The notes below the pieces were generated by a model. It saw only the letters and a program-made list of their open reading frames with translations. It did no database searches and was not told where the DNA came from. 64,000 nt of DNA from Nitrososphaeraceae archaeon (GTDB lineage Archaea > Thermoproteota > Nitrososphaeria > Nitrososphaerales > Nitrososphaeraceae). Within the stretch, counting starts at the first letter, position 1; every line of letters begins with the position of its first letter. Positions 35,698 to 44,879 of the stretch are shown here, piece after piece. The stretch lies in contig JAJPHM010000025.1 in NCBI GenBank assembly GCA_021325295.1, forward strand, positions 43,428-107,427. Direction: 5' to 3'. The translations under genes were made by a program, and so were the position numbers.

Positions 35698-37056
35698 TCA
35701 CTCCTCGCTTGCATTGTTATATCTGTCCACCTTCTGAGCTTCTTCAAGAACCTCATCAAGATATTGTCGGTACTCAGTATCGCTCATTGTAAGATCAAAT
35801 CCAGTCCTATTCTCCAATGATTTAACATACTTTTTTGAAATTGAAATGACCGTATTTGTTAGCTCAATATCCCTATTTGCCCTGCCTATTGTGTCTATGA
35901 ACCCAGATTTATCCAAATAATTGCGGATCATTTTTCTTATTCCTATATCGGCGGAAAAAACGGCAGAAGAGTATATTCCGGAAACAAAGAGGGATGCGCC
36001 AAGAGCGACAAAAGCGTACGATACTGCTCCAAGCGGGGGCAGTGCACCAAATGCCAAGTTTGCAGAAACTGCGGCGTACAATATAGATATGCCAATGGCA
36101 GTAGTACGCAGCGACTCCTTGAATTTTGCAGCCTGGCCACCCTCAATATTTTTGCTTATTTTGAGGAAGACAAAGCCAAGCAAAAATCCCTGTCCGATAA
36201 TCGCTGCAATGCCTGTGAGTCTGAAGCCTATCAAGCTAGTGTCAAATGGTCCGTTTGTATTTGGAGTAAATACAATTACTGAACCAAGAATTATGCTGGC
36301 TAGTGATCCTATAATTAGCAGCCAGAATAAAGGCTTGCCAATTGACTGAGAATAGCTTCTCAGCAGCAATGCAGAACCGGTCCAGATAAGAAATCCCCAA
36401 GCAGGTGTCATCAAGTATGGAACGGCAAGAAGAATCTGAATAAATTCAGGTAGACTCTGAAGAGACGGAAACTGAGGATGAGATTGACTTGTAACTACTA
36501 CCGGAAATCTATCAAACAAGATTATACTTTGTGATAGGATTGTCATAGATAATATCAGAGCCATCAACACTGATGATATAAGAAAAAAGAGAGATACCCA
36601 ATTTCTCCTATTCTTAGGAATTATGCGAAACCACTGAATGAATTTGTAAGAAAGGAAACCAAGAAAGCCAGCTCCAGTGAAGTAACTGAGCACCATAATG
36701 CCCAAGAGCGACAGAGTGTGATATTGCATAAAGATAACTTCTTCAAATAATATTACTCCAAGCAGTCCACTGAGACTAAACTGAATTGCCCGCATGACTT
36801 TTGGTGTTCCTGCAAGCAAGGCGGATAAGTGGCGAGAATTGCTGATTCTGTCAGTCTGATCAATGCAAATGCGGAGACCCATAACAATGGCTATTATAGT
36901 TATAATAGAGAAGGCGATTGTTCTAACACTTGTCGGAATGATAGGAGTCATAAAATCGGCGACATTGCTCAGAACAGAATCTATAGTTATAGCTGCAAGA
37001 AGAGTTATGATTGCTATCCGCTGAGAGGATGGGCGTTCAGTTTCTGAGCTTATCAC
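35698..37056 (-). CDS. Polytopic membrane protein, paralog of the 44880 gene
   Basis: 452 residues from a GTG. About ten hydrophobic helices are followed by a soluble C-terminal segment (about 395-452) with DTIGRANRDIELTNTVISIS and TEYRQYLDEVLEEAQKV. The 44880-46319 protein has the same layout and aligned stretches (GALPPLGAVSYAFVALGASL against FKTFPPFGLAAHSFLTLAAY; IGxA...E.TV..). The pair defines a small family that I cannot name. It ends about 90 bases from the HExxxH gene on the same strand. Confidence 0.6.
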   Translation of the reverse strand: MISSETERPSSQRIAIITLLAAITIDSVLSNVADFMTPIIPTSVRTIAFSIITIIAIVMGLRICIDQTDRISNSRHLSALLAGTPKVMRAIQFSLSGLLGVILFEEVIFMQYHTLSLLGIMVLSYFTGAGFLGFLSYKFIQWFRIIPKNRRNWVSLFFLISSVLMALILSMTILSQSIILFDRFPVVVTSQSHPQFPSLQSLPEFIQILLAVPYLMTPAWGFLIWTGSALLLRSYSQSIGKPLFWLLIIGSLASIILGSVIVFTPNTNGPFDTSLIGFRLTGIAAIIGQGFLLGFVFLKISKNIEGGQAAKFKESLRTTAIGISILYAAVSANLAFGALPPLGAVSYAFVALGASLFVSGIYSSAVFSADIGIRKMIRNYLDKSGFIDTIGRANRDIELTNTVISISKKYVKSLENRTGFDLTMSDTEYRQYLDEVLEEAQKVDRYNNASEE

Positions 37057-37283
37057 ATACCTAGTTCTTGATGCAAATCATCAAGATAAGTATTCTCATG
37101 CTACGACATCTTCTCACTAATTATTTTCTGAAGATATCTTTACCACATATTTCCTCGGTTCTGACATTTAGGCGTGTATATTTTGACCGATGTACCTAGT
37201 GCCATACGACAAGCAGACCTTGGAGTTTTGCAATTTCCATAAAGATATTTTATCCCTTTAACGTCAAGCTAGATAGCACAAAA

Positions 37284-38180
37284 ATGGAGATAGGAATCAT
37301 CGGGCTTGGGATGATGGGCTCTGCAATAGCGGCAAGATTAACCAAATGTGGCTATGGGATTTCTGTCTATAACAGAGATAAGTCAAAGATAACACATCTC
37401 TCAAAGATGGGTGCCCATGTGGTTGAAAGCCCAAAAGAGATTGCAAACAGAGCCGATTTGGTAGTAATATGTGTTACAGACTATGATGCGACAAGAGAGG
37501 TCTTGTTTGGCAAGGGTGGAATCAAAGAAGCAGAAGCTGACTCGAATTTGGTAATTGCAAACATGGGTACAATTTCTCCTTTGCAATCAAGAAATTGCGC
37601 GGAAATTCTTGAGCAAATGGGCATAGAGATGCTGGAAATGCCCGTAATGGGTGGACCGGCAGCTGCAGAGACAGGTGAGCTAGTACCGATTGTTGCTGGC
37701 AGTGAGAAGGCATTCAAAAAAGCTAGGCCTATCATTAAAAAGCTAGGGAGCCCTATCTTTTACGTCGGTCATAAGATAGGTACTGCTAGCACTATCAAGC
37801 TTGCAATGAACTTGAACATTGCCCTGATTGCAGCTGCAGTATCAGAAGGAATTACCCTTACAAGAAGTGCCGGAGTGGATCCACAATTGTTTCTCAATGT
37901 GCTCAACTCTACCTATTTCAAAACAGGCCTGAGTGAGAAAAAAGGTCCCAAGATGCTGCAAGGAGATTTCCGGCCGTCCTTCCATCTCAGGAATATGGTC
38001 AAGGACCTAGAGCTTGCTGCAAGTACTGCTTTGAGCGAAGGCATCTCTCTGCCCCAAACTGTTCTTACCCAGCAGATTTACCGGGCTGCAAACAACAGCG
38101 GCTATTCTGAACTTGACTATACCTCTATTGTTGATTTTCTTTCAAAAGTGAATGGCCTGGATAGGCGGCAAGTCAAGTAA
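37284..38180 (+). CDS. NADP-dependent beta-hydroxyacid dehydrogenase (HIBADH/GLYR family)
   Basis: 298 residues from an ATG. Rossmann motif IGIIGLGMMGSAIAARL with NRDKSK after the second strand, favouring NADP. The substrate motif MPVMGGPAAAETG and catalytic Lys172 in STIKLAMNLN are present. Family members oxidise 3-hydroxyisobutyrate, reduce succinic or glyoxylic semialdehyde, or handle tartronate semialdehyde; the substrate is not decided. It stands alone inside the accessory block, but its composition is closer to the core genes. Confidence 0.88.
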   Translation: MEIGIIGLGMMGSAIAARLTKCGYGISVYNRDKSKITHLSKMGAHVVESPKEIANRADLVVICVTDYDATREVLFGKGGIKEAEADSNLVIANMGTISPLQSRNCAEILEQMGIEMLEMPVMGGPAAAETGELVPIVAGSEKAFKKARPIIKKLGSPIFYVGHKIGTASTIKLAMNLNIALIAAAVSEGITLTRSAGVDPQLFLNVLNSTYFKTGLSEKKGPKMLQGDFRPSFHLRNMVKDLELAASTALSEGISLPQTVLTQQIYRAANNSGYSELDYTSIVDFLSKVNGLDRRQVK

Positions 38181-38425
38181 TCGATAGTTTACAAGTTAAT
38201 CAAACCGCATCCTTGCATGGTTAGTTCTAAATGCAGAATATAGCAGGCTAAATTACAAACAAGTTGGTAGCGGTAGTAATCAGGAGAGAAAATTAAGAGC
38301 GATTGCAACATCAGCTACTGCACTATCACAACCAGAAATCTATTTTGAATCATCTTGATATGTCTGTATGATGAGGGGAAAAGGAGTTGAGCCACCAGTA
38401 AGATGGGCAAATTTTGATCTACTGT

Positions 38426-38848
38426 TTATGGGCTGGAGGATATCAGCTCTGATGGCTCGATTCTCTTAATCAAATCTATTCTGTCAAAATCTCTATCAAA
38501 TGAGACCAGGTTTGTTACCTTGTTTGCAGTCATTGTTGAAACCACCAGCGCATCATCAAAATCAAGGTTGTATTTTTTCATAATTTTCAAAGCATCATTC
38601 AACATTTGCATATCTGGAACAAGGACTTTAATTTTTGATTGATCAATAAAGGCTAGAAAGTTCTTGGCTGGCTCCAGAGTAATACCCCTATGAGTCAGAT
38701 GTATCAGTATTGCGTATAGTATAAAGTCTGAAATGAAACACTCTTGTTTTCCTTGTACCACTCCGAAAAAGAATTTTTCGCATTCGTCTTTTCTCTTGTC
38801 TTGCAGCTCAACTTCTAGGAAAATATTAGCGCCAACAAAACATTTCAT
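38426..38848 (-). CDS. PIN-domain toxin-like protein with a missing first Asp
   Basis: 140 residues from an ATG, six bases after the antitoxin-like gene. MKCFVGANIFLEV matches the PIN start (V-D-ANIFLE) except that the first metal-binding Asp is Gly6 (codon GGC, one base from GAC). The later acidic residues LDFDDALVVS and SFDRDFDRIDLI are kept. Loss of this Asp normally destroys nuclease activity. It may be an inactive toxin, a regulator, or a sequencing or base-call change. Confidence 0.75.
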   Translation of the reverse strand: MKCFVGANIFLEVELQDKRKDECEKFFFGVVQGKQECFISDFILYAILIHLTHRGITLEPAKNFLAFIDQSKIKVLVPDMQMLNDALKIMKKYNLDFDDALVVSTMTANKVTNLVSFDRDFDRIDLIKRIEPSELISSSP

Positions 38849-38854
38849 AATGGG

Positions 38855-39133
38855 TCATTTTGCTTGCCATACCATCTTGCTTTCATGTTGAAGCTCCAAG
38901 GATGTCTTTTTACCCTTAAGATGAGCTAGGCCTCCTCCTATCAGATCAACAGGATTACCCTTTATCCGTTCATTCTGGACTGATTTTGCAGCCTCTCCCT
39001 CTTCTATCGTCCATTTTTTAATTGCAGCTTCCGCAGCTTTTTTTATTGAACCTTTAGAATAACCGAACCTTTTCATGGCTGTCTGCCGGAAGCTTTGTTC
39101 TAGATTTTTGTCTAGCTCTACCTTAATGACCAT
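38855..39133 (-). CDS. Antitoxin-like partner of the PIN protein
   Basis: 92 residues from an ATG. VIKVELDKNLEQSFRQTAMK and RFGYSKGSIKKAAEAAIKKW form an N-terminal strand and helices like a ribbon-helix-helix antitoxin for non-VapB PIN toxins; the tail (LIGGGLAHLKGKKTSLELQH) would wrap the toxin. It is the first gene of a two-gene operon with a palindrome over its start codon. The family differs from the three VapB-type proteins nearby. Confidence 0.7.
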   Translation of the reverse strand: MVIKVELDKNLEQSFRQTAMKRFGYSKGSIKKAAEAAIKKWTIEEGEAAKSVQNERIKGNPVDLIGGGLAHLKGKKTSLELQHESKMVWQAK

Positions 39134-39149
39134 ATGTACTTATGGTCAT
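39126..39149. promoter_or_regulatory. Palindrome covering the antitoxin start codon
   Basis: ATGACCATA and TATGGTCAT are perfect 9-base arms around TGTACT. The start ATG of the antitoxin (39133-39131) lies inside the left arm. This would be a good operator for autorepression, or an mRNA hairpin hiding the start codon. Confidence 0.6.
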
Positions 39150-39459
39150 TGGTTCGCTTTATCTTTTTGCATATCCATCATCTGAAAACAACTCTCCTCA
39201 TCAGTAACATTAGCATCTAGCTGTACAAATCCAAGATATATTGAAGATAACCCGTCATATCGTCTGAACACGCCGGAGCTATGCAGCCAAGCAAAGAATC
39301 ATTCCATGCTGCTTCTTGTCTAATATAATCTAGCTGGGGAAAGTCTCTACAATCAATAATTCAAAAGTCTTGAGCTTGTTAATCAATGCTCGCAATTCGC
39401 CGTCCTTTATATTGCTATCATGCTTGCAGTCTGACTGTAAAAGAGCATGAGAAGAGAGA
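39150..39459. other. Gene-free gap
   Basis: About 310 bases between divergent genes with no supported ORF. It should hold the promoters of the PIN operon and of the PAC2 gene; GAGAAGAGAG just before the TTG at 39460 may help ribosome binding. Confidence 0.35.
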
Positions 39460-40188
39460 TTGAAGCTGAAAATCATTAAAGAATTAAAGCAAAGAGATCA
39501 GGACGTTACCGTCTTTGCCTCACTGCCTGATATGGGCAGGGTGGGCGGCCTCGTTTCCTCTTTTCTGCAGCAGACCCTCAGAGCAGAGCTGGTTGCAGAG
39601 ATATCATCAATCGAAAAACCTTGGGTGTCATATTCAAATGGAATAGTAAAAAGCATAATCGATACCTACAGAATATACTATGACAGCTCGCATCGACTTC
39701 TGGTATTCACAGGAGACACTCAGCCCCAAGAGCCAAGTGAACTTTATGCTCTCTGCAACACCTTTCTTGATTTTGCGCAATCAGCAGGAAATATCAAACT
39801 TGTCTATAGCGCCGGAGGATATTTGCGAGAACAGCTTGCCGGCGCCCCAAAGGTTTGCGGTGTCGTGAACAGGCCCGAACTCAAAAAACTACTGGACGAA
39901 TCGGCCATTGAAACTGTAGGAAATGAAATCACCACCATAACCTGGTTCAACGGCCTGATATTGGGAATTGCCGCAGAGAGAGGAATAGACGGCATCGGCC
40001 TTTTCGGCGAAATTTCAGATACTGCCATCCCGCAGCCTCTGGCAGCCAAGAGCATAGTGGGCGCTTTTGCGAGGCTCCAAAAGATTCGGATTGACCTAAA
40101 GCCACTTGACGAGCAGTACGAATCTGTCATGGAGGACGTTCAGAAGCAGAAAAAAGAGCCCTCAAAGTTTGGGCCGGGAATAGGATAA
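39460..40188 (+). CDS. PAC2-family proteasome-assembly-chaperone-like protein
   Basis: 242 residues from a TTG preceded by a purine-rich GAGAAGAGAG. VFASLPDMGRVGGLVSSFLQ, then PSELYALCNTFLDFAQSAGN and GNEITTITWFNGLILGIAAE follow the PAC2 fold, and the end (EDVQKQKKEPSKFGPGIG) is a flexible tail with terminal Gly. Eukaryotic PAC2 helps build the alpha ring; archaeal homologues are assumed to act similarly. The proteasome-like pair of this window is 30 kb away, so there is no local link. Confidence 0.82.
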   Translation: MKLKIIKELKQRDQDVTVFASLPDMGRVGGLVSSFLQQTLRAELVAEISSIEKPWVSYSNGIVKSIIDTYRIYYDSSHRLLVFTGDTQPQEPSELYALCNTFLDFAQSAGNIKLVYSAGGYLREQLAGAPKVCGVVNRPELKKLLDESAIETVGNEITTITWFNGLILGIAAERGIDGIGLFGEISDTAIPQPLAAKSIVGAFARLQKIRIDLKPLDEQYESVMEDVQKQKKEPSKFGPGIG

Positions 40189-40536
40189 AATTACAGAATG
40201 ATGATCAAATTAAGATATAATTTTTCAGTGTGATCCTGCTGGAATTCTTTATTTGAAAAGACTAGAATCGAGATTAATGCCACAAAGGGGCTTTGTCCAA
40301 GTTCTTCTTAAAGAGAACATTTTGAATGAAAGCCTGATCGTCCGCAATATACTAAACCTCCCAAGGGGCAATAACAGGAAAAGCCTACTTTCCCAATGGT
40401 AACAAATTGTAGATAATCGTGCAGGAGAAGGCATGTTATATTATTGCAAACAACGCAGAGCTTGCCTATGGTAACGAGGAACGGTTATGCTGAGAGCTAA
40501 AGATGATTATTCTTGGTATTTATTTTGCGAAGGCTA
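40189..40536. other. Gene-free gap before the second vapBC
   Basis: About 350 AT-rich bases. A TTG-started 49-codon frame around 40251 (LMPQRGFVQVLLKENILNES) lacks a ribosome site and any family character. I see nothing else. Confidence 0.3.
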
Positions 40537-40548
40537 ACTATATATAGT
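40537..40548 (+). promoter_or_regulatory. Palindromic TATA element of the second vapBC
   Basis: ACTATATATAGT is a perfect 12-base palindrome with its centre about 28 bases before the vapB ATG, so TATA box and likely operator coincide. The half-site ACTATA also occurs in the element before the 32381 gene. Confidence 0.55.
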
Positions 40549-40569
40549 ATTTATATATATTATATACAT

Positions 40570-40800
40570 ATGCCAAAACCAGTCATGTTATCTGATGAAG
40601 CATATCGTGTGTTGAGAGATGCAAAAAGACCAGGAGAATCATTTTCCGATGTCGTCCTGCGCAAGTTTCCGAAGGGTGATCCTGCGAGAATTCTAGCAGC
40701 TGTAAAAGAAATCAAGCCGGATCTGGAGTTTTCCAAGAGCATAAAGGAAGCCAGAAAGGAGATGCGCAAGAACGTTAGAATGAAGGAAGTCATTTTCTGA
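40570..40800 (+). CDS. vapB: VapB antitoxin (PF02697-type)
   Basis: 76 residues from ATG 40570; the frame is open 19 codons further, but that part spells the promoter. KPVMLSDEAYRVLRDAKRPG then ESFSDVVLRKFPKGDPARIL closely matches the 27239 antitoxin. The stop codon shares one base with the vapC start (TGATG), so the two are translated together in fixed ratio. Confidence 0.9.
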   Translation: MPKPVMLSDEAYRVLRDAKRPGESFSDVVLRKFPKGDPARILAAVKEIKPDLEFSKSIKEARKEMRKNVRMKEVIF

Positions 40801-41192
40801 TGCCTTTCTGTGCTGACACTGATTTTCTAATTGACCTGAAGGATCATGATGAGAAAGCCATTAAAAAATTGGAGCAAATCCAATCAATGGGAGACATTGT
40901 AACAACTACTGCCATAACTGTTGCAGAATTTTATTTTGGAGCGTACAGGGCACGAGATAAAAAGAGTGCATTATCTGAAGCTGACAGACTTATTGAACCA
41001 TTTGCTATATTGTACCTCGATTACGTGTCTGCCAAACTGTACGGTCAGCTAGGAGAGAAATTGCGGTCTAATATGCTAAACTCGTTTGACCTTTTTATAG
41101 CCAGCATTGCCCTTGCAAACAAACAAACGCTGCTCACCAGGAACATCAAACATTTTGAAAGAGTGCCCGGGCTTGCTGTCGAAAGCTGGTAA
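40800..41192 (+). CDS. vapC: VapC toxin, PIN-domain ribonuclease
   Basis: 130 residues; the ATG overlaps the antitoxin stop by one base. Acidic residues are in place: FCADTDFLIDL, TVAEFYFG and NSFDLFIASIAL. The C-terminus TRNIKHFERVPGLAVESW matches that of the 26846 VapC, so the two systems are recent paralogs at opposite edges of the accessory block. Activity should be RNA cleavage under magnesium. Confidence 0.9.
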   Translation: MPFCADTDFLIDLKDHDEKAIKKLEQIQSMGDIVTTTAITVAEFYFGAYRARDKKSALSEADRLIEPFAILYLDYVSAKLYGQLGEKLRSNMLNSFDLFIASIALANKQTLLTRNIKHFERVPGLAVESW

Positions 41193-41336
41193 TGGCAGTC
41201 AATCCATTTATTTCATTTATTTTAGAGGACCGCTGGCCGGTTGTCATACTTCAATAATTTGGCCCGGTCTACACTTTCCAAAGTATAGTACATAGCTTCT
41301 TACGCGAGAGTATAGACTGGTACATTATGCAGCTAT

Positions 41337-41684
41337 CTAGTGCACAGGGGAGCCGGGTACTGCATCTGGCGCAGTCAAAAAGATGGGCTTGCCTTCAGGG
41401 CCATCTGCAGCCAAGAGCATGCCCATAGAAATTATATTGCCAATCTTGCGCGGTTCCAAATTTGTGCACACCACTACTGTTTTCCCGATGAATTCCTCGG
41501 GTTTGTAGAATGTAGCCCCTCCGACTGCCAGCTCTCTCTGTTCTGTTCCGATGTCGACCTTGGCCTTGAAGACTTTTTTCATGCCCGGGATGCTTTCCGC
41601 ATGAACCACTTTGCCGACCCGAAGTTCTACTTTTGAAAATTCCTCAAATGTAATGTACGTTTTTTCAGGTGTTGGCTCGCTCAT
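41337..41684 (-). CDS. tRNA-binding OB-fold protein (MetRS C-terminal/CsaA-like)
   Basis: 115 residues from an ATG. FEEFSKVELRVGKVVHAESI, AVGGATFYKPEEFIGKTVVV and RKIGNIISMGMLLAADG form the EMAP/Arc1p-type OB fold. In many archaea the tRNA-binding domain of methionyl-tRNA synthetase is a separate small protein of this size, which I favour; CsaA, a chaperone-like dimer, is the alternative. Single gene. Confidence 0.8.
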   Translation of the reverse strand: MSEPTPEKTYITFEEFSKVELRVGKVVHAESIPGMKKVFKAKVDIGTEQRELAVGGATFYKPEEFIGKTVVVCTNLEPRKIGNIISMGMLLAADGPEGKPIFLTAPDAVPGSPVH

Positions 41685-41809
41685 GATGCTATGCTAGCGT
41701 GTGGTGCTATTAAAATTGGTATTGGTCAAGTAAGTTAGGCTAACATTCTCCAATTGTCCTCAAAAGCAAATTGCATATGATATAATATCTCTGTCATGTA
41801 GGCCGCCAC

Positions 41810-43633
41810 CTAGTTTGCACTAGATATACTGCTCTCCTTTTCCTGTTTTTGGCTGCCTGCCAGAGGCAGGCTAAAGCTAAACGTGGCACCGCTACCATCT
41901 TTGTTATTCATGCCCCAGATCTGCCCGCCATGGGCTTCAACAACATTTTTTGATATAAACAGCCCAAGGCCTGTCCCCTGGTCTGACTTGGTCGCAAACT
42001 TGGTAAAGAGCCTGGGAATCATATCCCGGTCTATACCGGTACCAGAATCCTTTACTCTTACTATTGCTTCATTATCCTTTTCATTCTTTTCTGCTGAAAT
42101 TATTATCTTGCCGTGATCTGTGAACTTGACTGCATTCTTGACCAAGTTGGCCATTACCTCGTATATCCTTGTCCTGTCTGCCATCACAAAGATTTCTTTC
42201 TCTGAAGGCTCTGCGACTATCTCTACATCTTTTCCCGGAGGAATCTCGTGCTTCATATCCTTTGCTACATTCTTTATCTTTTCATTAAGGTCCACCCTTT
42301 CCTTGTTAAGCTTGAGTGTATTGCTTTCAATCCTGGTCACATCAAGAATGTCTGAAGTAAGCCTCTGCAAACGCAGAGCGTTTCTGCGCAGAGCATCAAC
42401 CATTTCCGCTTTGCCGTTGCTGCCAACATCATTTGCCGTCATTTCCGACTCGAGCAGCTCAGAGTATCCAAGTATAGCCTGGGTGGGTGTTCTCAGCTCG
42501 TGAGCTGCTATGTTGATGAACTCTTTTTGCATTTTGTCGTGGACTTTTAGCTGCTCGTTGGCGCGCTGAAGCTCTGTCGTTCTTTCCGATACTGTACGCA
42601 TCAGCCTTTTGTTCCATGTGACAACAAGAAATGCAAGGCCAACAGCTACAGCACCTATGGTCACTACAATAAGCGTACTGAGTGTTCTTTGCTGGTCGGC
42701 CAAAAGAGCAACTTCTGTGGTCAGCTTGTGTGGAGTTACAATATACAGCGTAGCAAAGTAATTTCCATCCGCCAGCACCGGCTCGTAAGCGATGGTACCT
42801 GTCTGGCCATTGTAGGAAATATCCTCGTATCCTGACTTGCCTTCCAGCGATTGCCTGAGCAAATTGTTGAAAGGGTCCTTGATGGCTGCAGGCAATAACG
42901 ACTGGAACCGGCTTCCAAATACATTACTGCCAATGAACGTCTGGTTGTCTGTGTAGAGAATCGTGCCGTTTCTGTCAAGCAGACCAGCAGTGCTGGCAAA
43001 TTCAGGCGATAGTTCGTTTTTCAAAAATGTGCCCAGCAAGGTCAACCTTACTCCGGAAACCACAACTCCATCAAAGGTGCCGGTTGAATTGGCCGCATTC
43101 CCGTTGACCATAATAGGATACGAAACATACAGCCTAGCAATGTTGTCTCTTGAATCGATGGCTGAGCTAAAGTAGAGCGAATGGCTCTTTCTGGGCTCTG
43201 TAAAGTATGGCCTGTAGCTTAGGTCAGTGCCCTGGTACTTTTCCTTCTGCGTATAGTTTAGGTTGCTCAGCTCAACCAGCTTGCCGTCTTTGTCAAGCCA
43301 CATGTAAAATTCAGTCAGGTCAGATGTCGAGCGTTGCGCGCTGTCCAACAGCGACTGGGCACTCTGGTCATGGTTTTGCACCGGCTGCGACGACGAGATG
43401 ACCATCAGGTTAGACGTTACTGCATCGATACTTCTTGCCAGTATCCTTCCCAAGTCGTGAGCCTCGACCTTGGCGTTTGTTTGTGCAGACCTGTCTGAAA
43501 CCTTGGCAGCCTGTGAAGAAAAGAAATCTGAATACTGGTAGGAAAAGATTGATAGCGCAGCTGCCGTTGCTGCAATGATTATCAAAAGAGCAATGCTTTT
43601 TTTCGGTAAAGTCTTTCTTGTCTGTAAAGACAA
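41810..43633 (-). CDS. Membrane sensor histidine kinase with dCache-type domain
   Basis: 607 residues from a TTG. Helix 1 (about 13-32), an extracellular double-Cache domain (about 50-315; DLTEFYMWLDKDGKLVELSN, YFSSAIDSRDNIARLYVSYP), helix 2 (about 322-345), a coiled linker, HisKA with HELRTP at about residue 377, and a HATPase with NLVKNAVKFT, DSGTGID and GTGLGLFISK. It would sense an external small molecule. It is divergent from the response regulator at 43704 with 70 bases between them, so they likely form one two-component pair. Confidence 0.9.
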   Translation of the reverse strand: MSLQTRKTLPKKSIALLIIIAATAAALSIFSYQYSDFFSSQAAKVSDRSAQTNAKVEAHDLGRILARSIDAVTSNLMVISSSQPVQNHDQSAQSLLDSAQRSTSDLTEFYMWLDKDGKLVELSNLNYTQKEKYQGTDLSYRPYFTEPRKSHSLYFSSAIDSRDNIARLYVSYPIMVNGNAANSTGTFDGVVVSGVRLTLLGTFLKNELSPEFASTAGLLDRNGTILYTDNQTFIGSNVFGSRFQSLLPAAIKDPFNNLLRQSLEGKSGYEDISYNGQTGTIAYEPVLADGNYFATLYIVTPHKLTTEVALLADQQRTLSTLIVVTIGAVAVGLAFLVVTWNKRLMRTVSERTTELQRANEQLKVHDKMQKEFINIAAHELRTPTQAILGYSELLESEMTANDVGSNGKAEMVDALRRNALRLQRLTSDILDVTRIESNTLKLNKERVDLNEKIKNVAKDMKHEIPPGKDVEIVAEPSEKEIFVMADRTRIYEVMANLVKNAVKFTDHGKIIISAEKNEKDNEAIVRVKDSGTGIDRDMIPRLFTKFATKSDQGTGLGLFISKNVVEAHGGQIWGMNNKDGSGATFSFSLPLAGSQKQEKESSISSAN

Positions 43634-43703
43634 TTTTGTATATATAGTGCCGTTTCCATTAATTAATTATTCAGGGTACCATCTCATAGAAGAATTCTCT
43701 CAC

Positions 43704-44225
43704 ATGGCAATAGCAACTCTTATGAGCATACATACAGAAGTAATCAAGATGATAGGCCGGCAGCATGACGTGGGCCTTGTGTTCTTTGCAAATGACGGAG
43801 CCGGTCCAAGCTCTAACTCTTCTACTGCACTCAGGCAGCCAGAACGACAACCACAGAGGCCAAGTATACTGGTTGTGGACGACGAGCGAGATATCGCAGA
43901 GATGTTTGGATCAGCGTTGCGAAGAGCCGGATTTGATGTGAAGGTTTTCAGCGACCCAAAGCATGCGCTGTCAAACTACAAGGCGGGAGCATACGACCTT
44001 GTCCTTCTGGACGTACGGATGCCTGGGATGAATGGCTTTGAACTTTGCTCTGCAATAAGGCAGCTTGAACCGGTAAGGGTTTGCTTTATTTCTGCATACG
44101 AAATCCACGAAGAGGAAATGAGAAATGCGCTCCCGGAGTTTAAGGTTTCTTGCATAATCAGAAAACCTGTATCAATCAGGGACCTTGTTGACAGAGTAAG
44201 AAAAGAGCTGGAAAATTCAAATTGA
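43704..44225 (+). CDS. Stand-alone response regulator (REC domain)
   Basis: 173 residues from ATG 43704; the frame is open to 43575, but the kinase start and a TATATATA box (about 43638-43645) lie there. The first 50 residues are a variable extension. The receiver: ILVVDDERDIAEMFGSALRR, phospho-Asp in LVLLDVRMPGMNGFEL, CFISAYE and Lys in IIRKPVSI. There is no output domain, so it must act through protein contact. It is closely similar to the 49001 protein. Confidence 0.88.
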   Translation: MAIATLMSIHTEVIKMIGRQHDVGLVFFANDGAGPSSNSSTALRQPERQPQRPSILVVDDERDIAEMFGSALRRAGFDVKVFSDPKHALSNYKAGAYDLVLLDVRMPGMNGFELCSAIRQLEPVRVCFISAYEIHEEEMRNALPEFKVSCIIRKPVSIRDLVDRVRKELENSN

Positions 44226-44455
44226 CAATCAGTTAGCAAGAGAACCGATCAGTCTGCAAACTTTCTATATTCAGCTCAGGCTCGTCGACTAGATTCATTC
44301 ATTGTATCGTCGCTACCTTCAATGTGGAGCTGACCGAAAAGACTTTTCTAGTCCAAACACGATTTATTCCAGTGCCATTGTGTTGCAGTAGCCAGGGAGA
44401 TAATTGATTATGACCACAGTTGCCATTCCCTATTTAGTAAAGCCGGGCATAGGAC

Positions 44456-44656
44456 GTGGTGCGAACGCATAGCCATAGTACTGACCAGTGTTGCATAATG
44501 TGTGGAAAAGTGATTGTAAGGCCAGCAGTAATTGAGCGGATAGATGGAACAGATTTTACTTTTGATTCTGATGCTTGTTTGATAATTTTCAAAAGATTCA
44601 CAAGTGTCTATGGGATAGATTTTATCGTAGCAAGTAAGCCTGAGAAGGCAAGATAG
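44456..44656 (+). CDS. Small TRASH/YHS-like zinc protein
   Basis: 66 residues from a GTG. CCIMCGKVIVRPAVIERIDG then TDFTFDSDACLIIFKRFTSV has the C-x2-C ... C-x3-F pattern of TRASH-type metal-binding domains. Similar thaumarchaeal mini-proteins are common near kinases and regulators; metal sensing or storage is plausible. It is oriented away from the receiver gene and has no ORF partner. Confidence 0.6.
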   Translation: MVRTHSHSTDQCCIMCGKVIVRPAVIERIDGTDFTFDSDACLIIFKRFTSVYGIDFIVASKPEKAR

Positions 44657-44879
44657 CAAGAAATAGCAAGAAAGAAATCAAGAAAAAAAGCATCACTTGC
44701 TGGACCAGGCGCAACTACCTGACAAACATCAAGCGTTATTGACAGCAGCATTGCAAAAATAGAACAGTAGAAAATCTGGGAGAGCAGGTCAGGAATATTT
44801 GCATGGCTTTTGTGACTGGAGCAGTGAGCAACTAACTAACCTAACCGCTTAACAAAACTTGCTGATTCAAAAAAGATGG

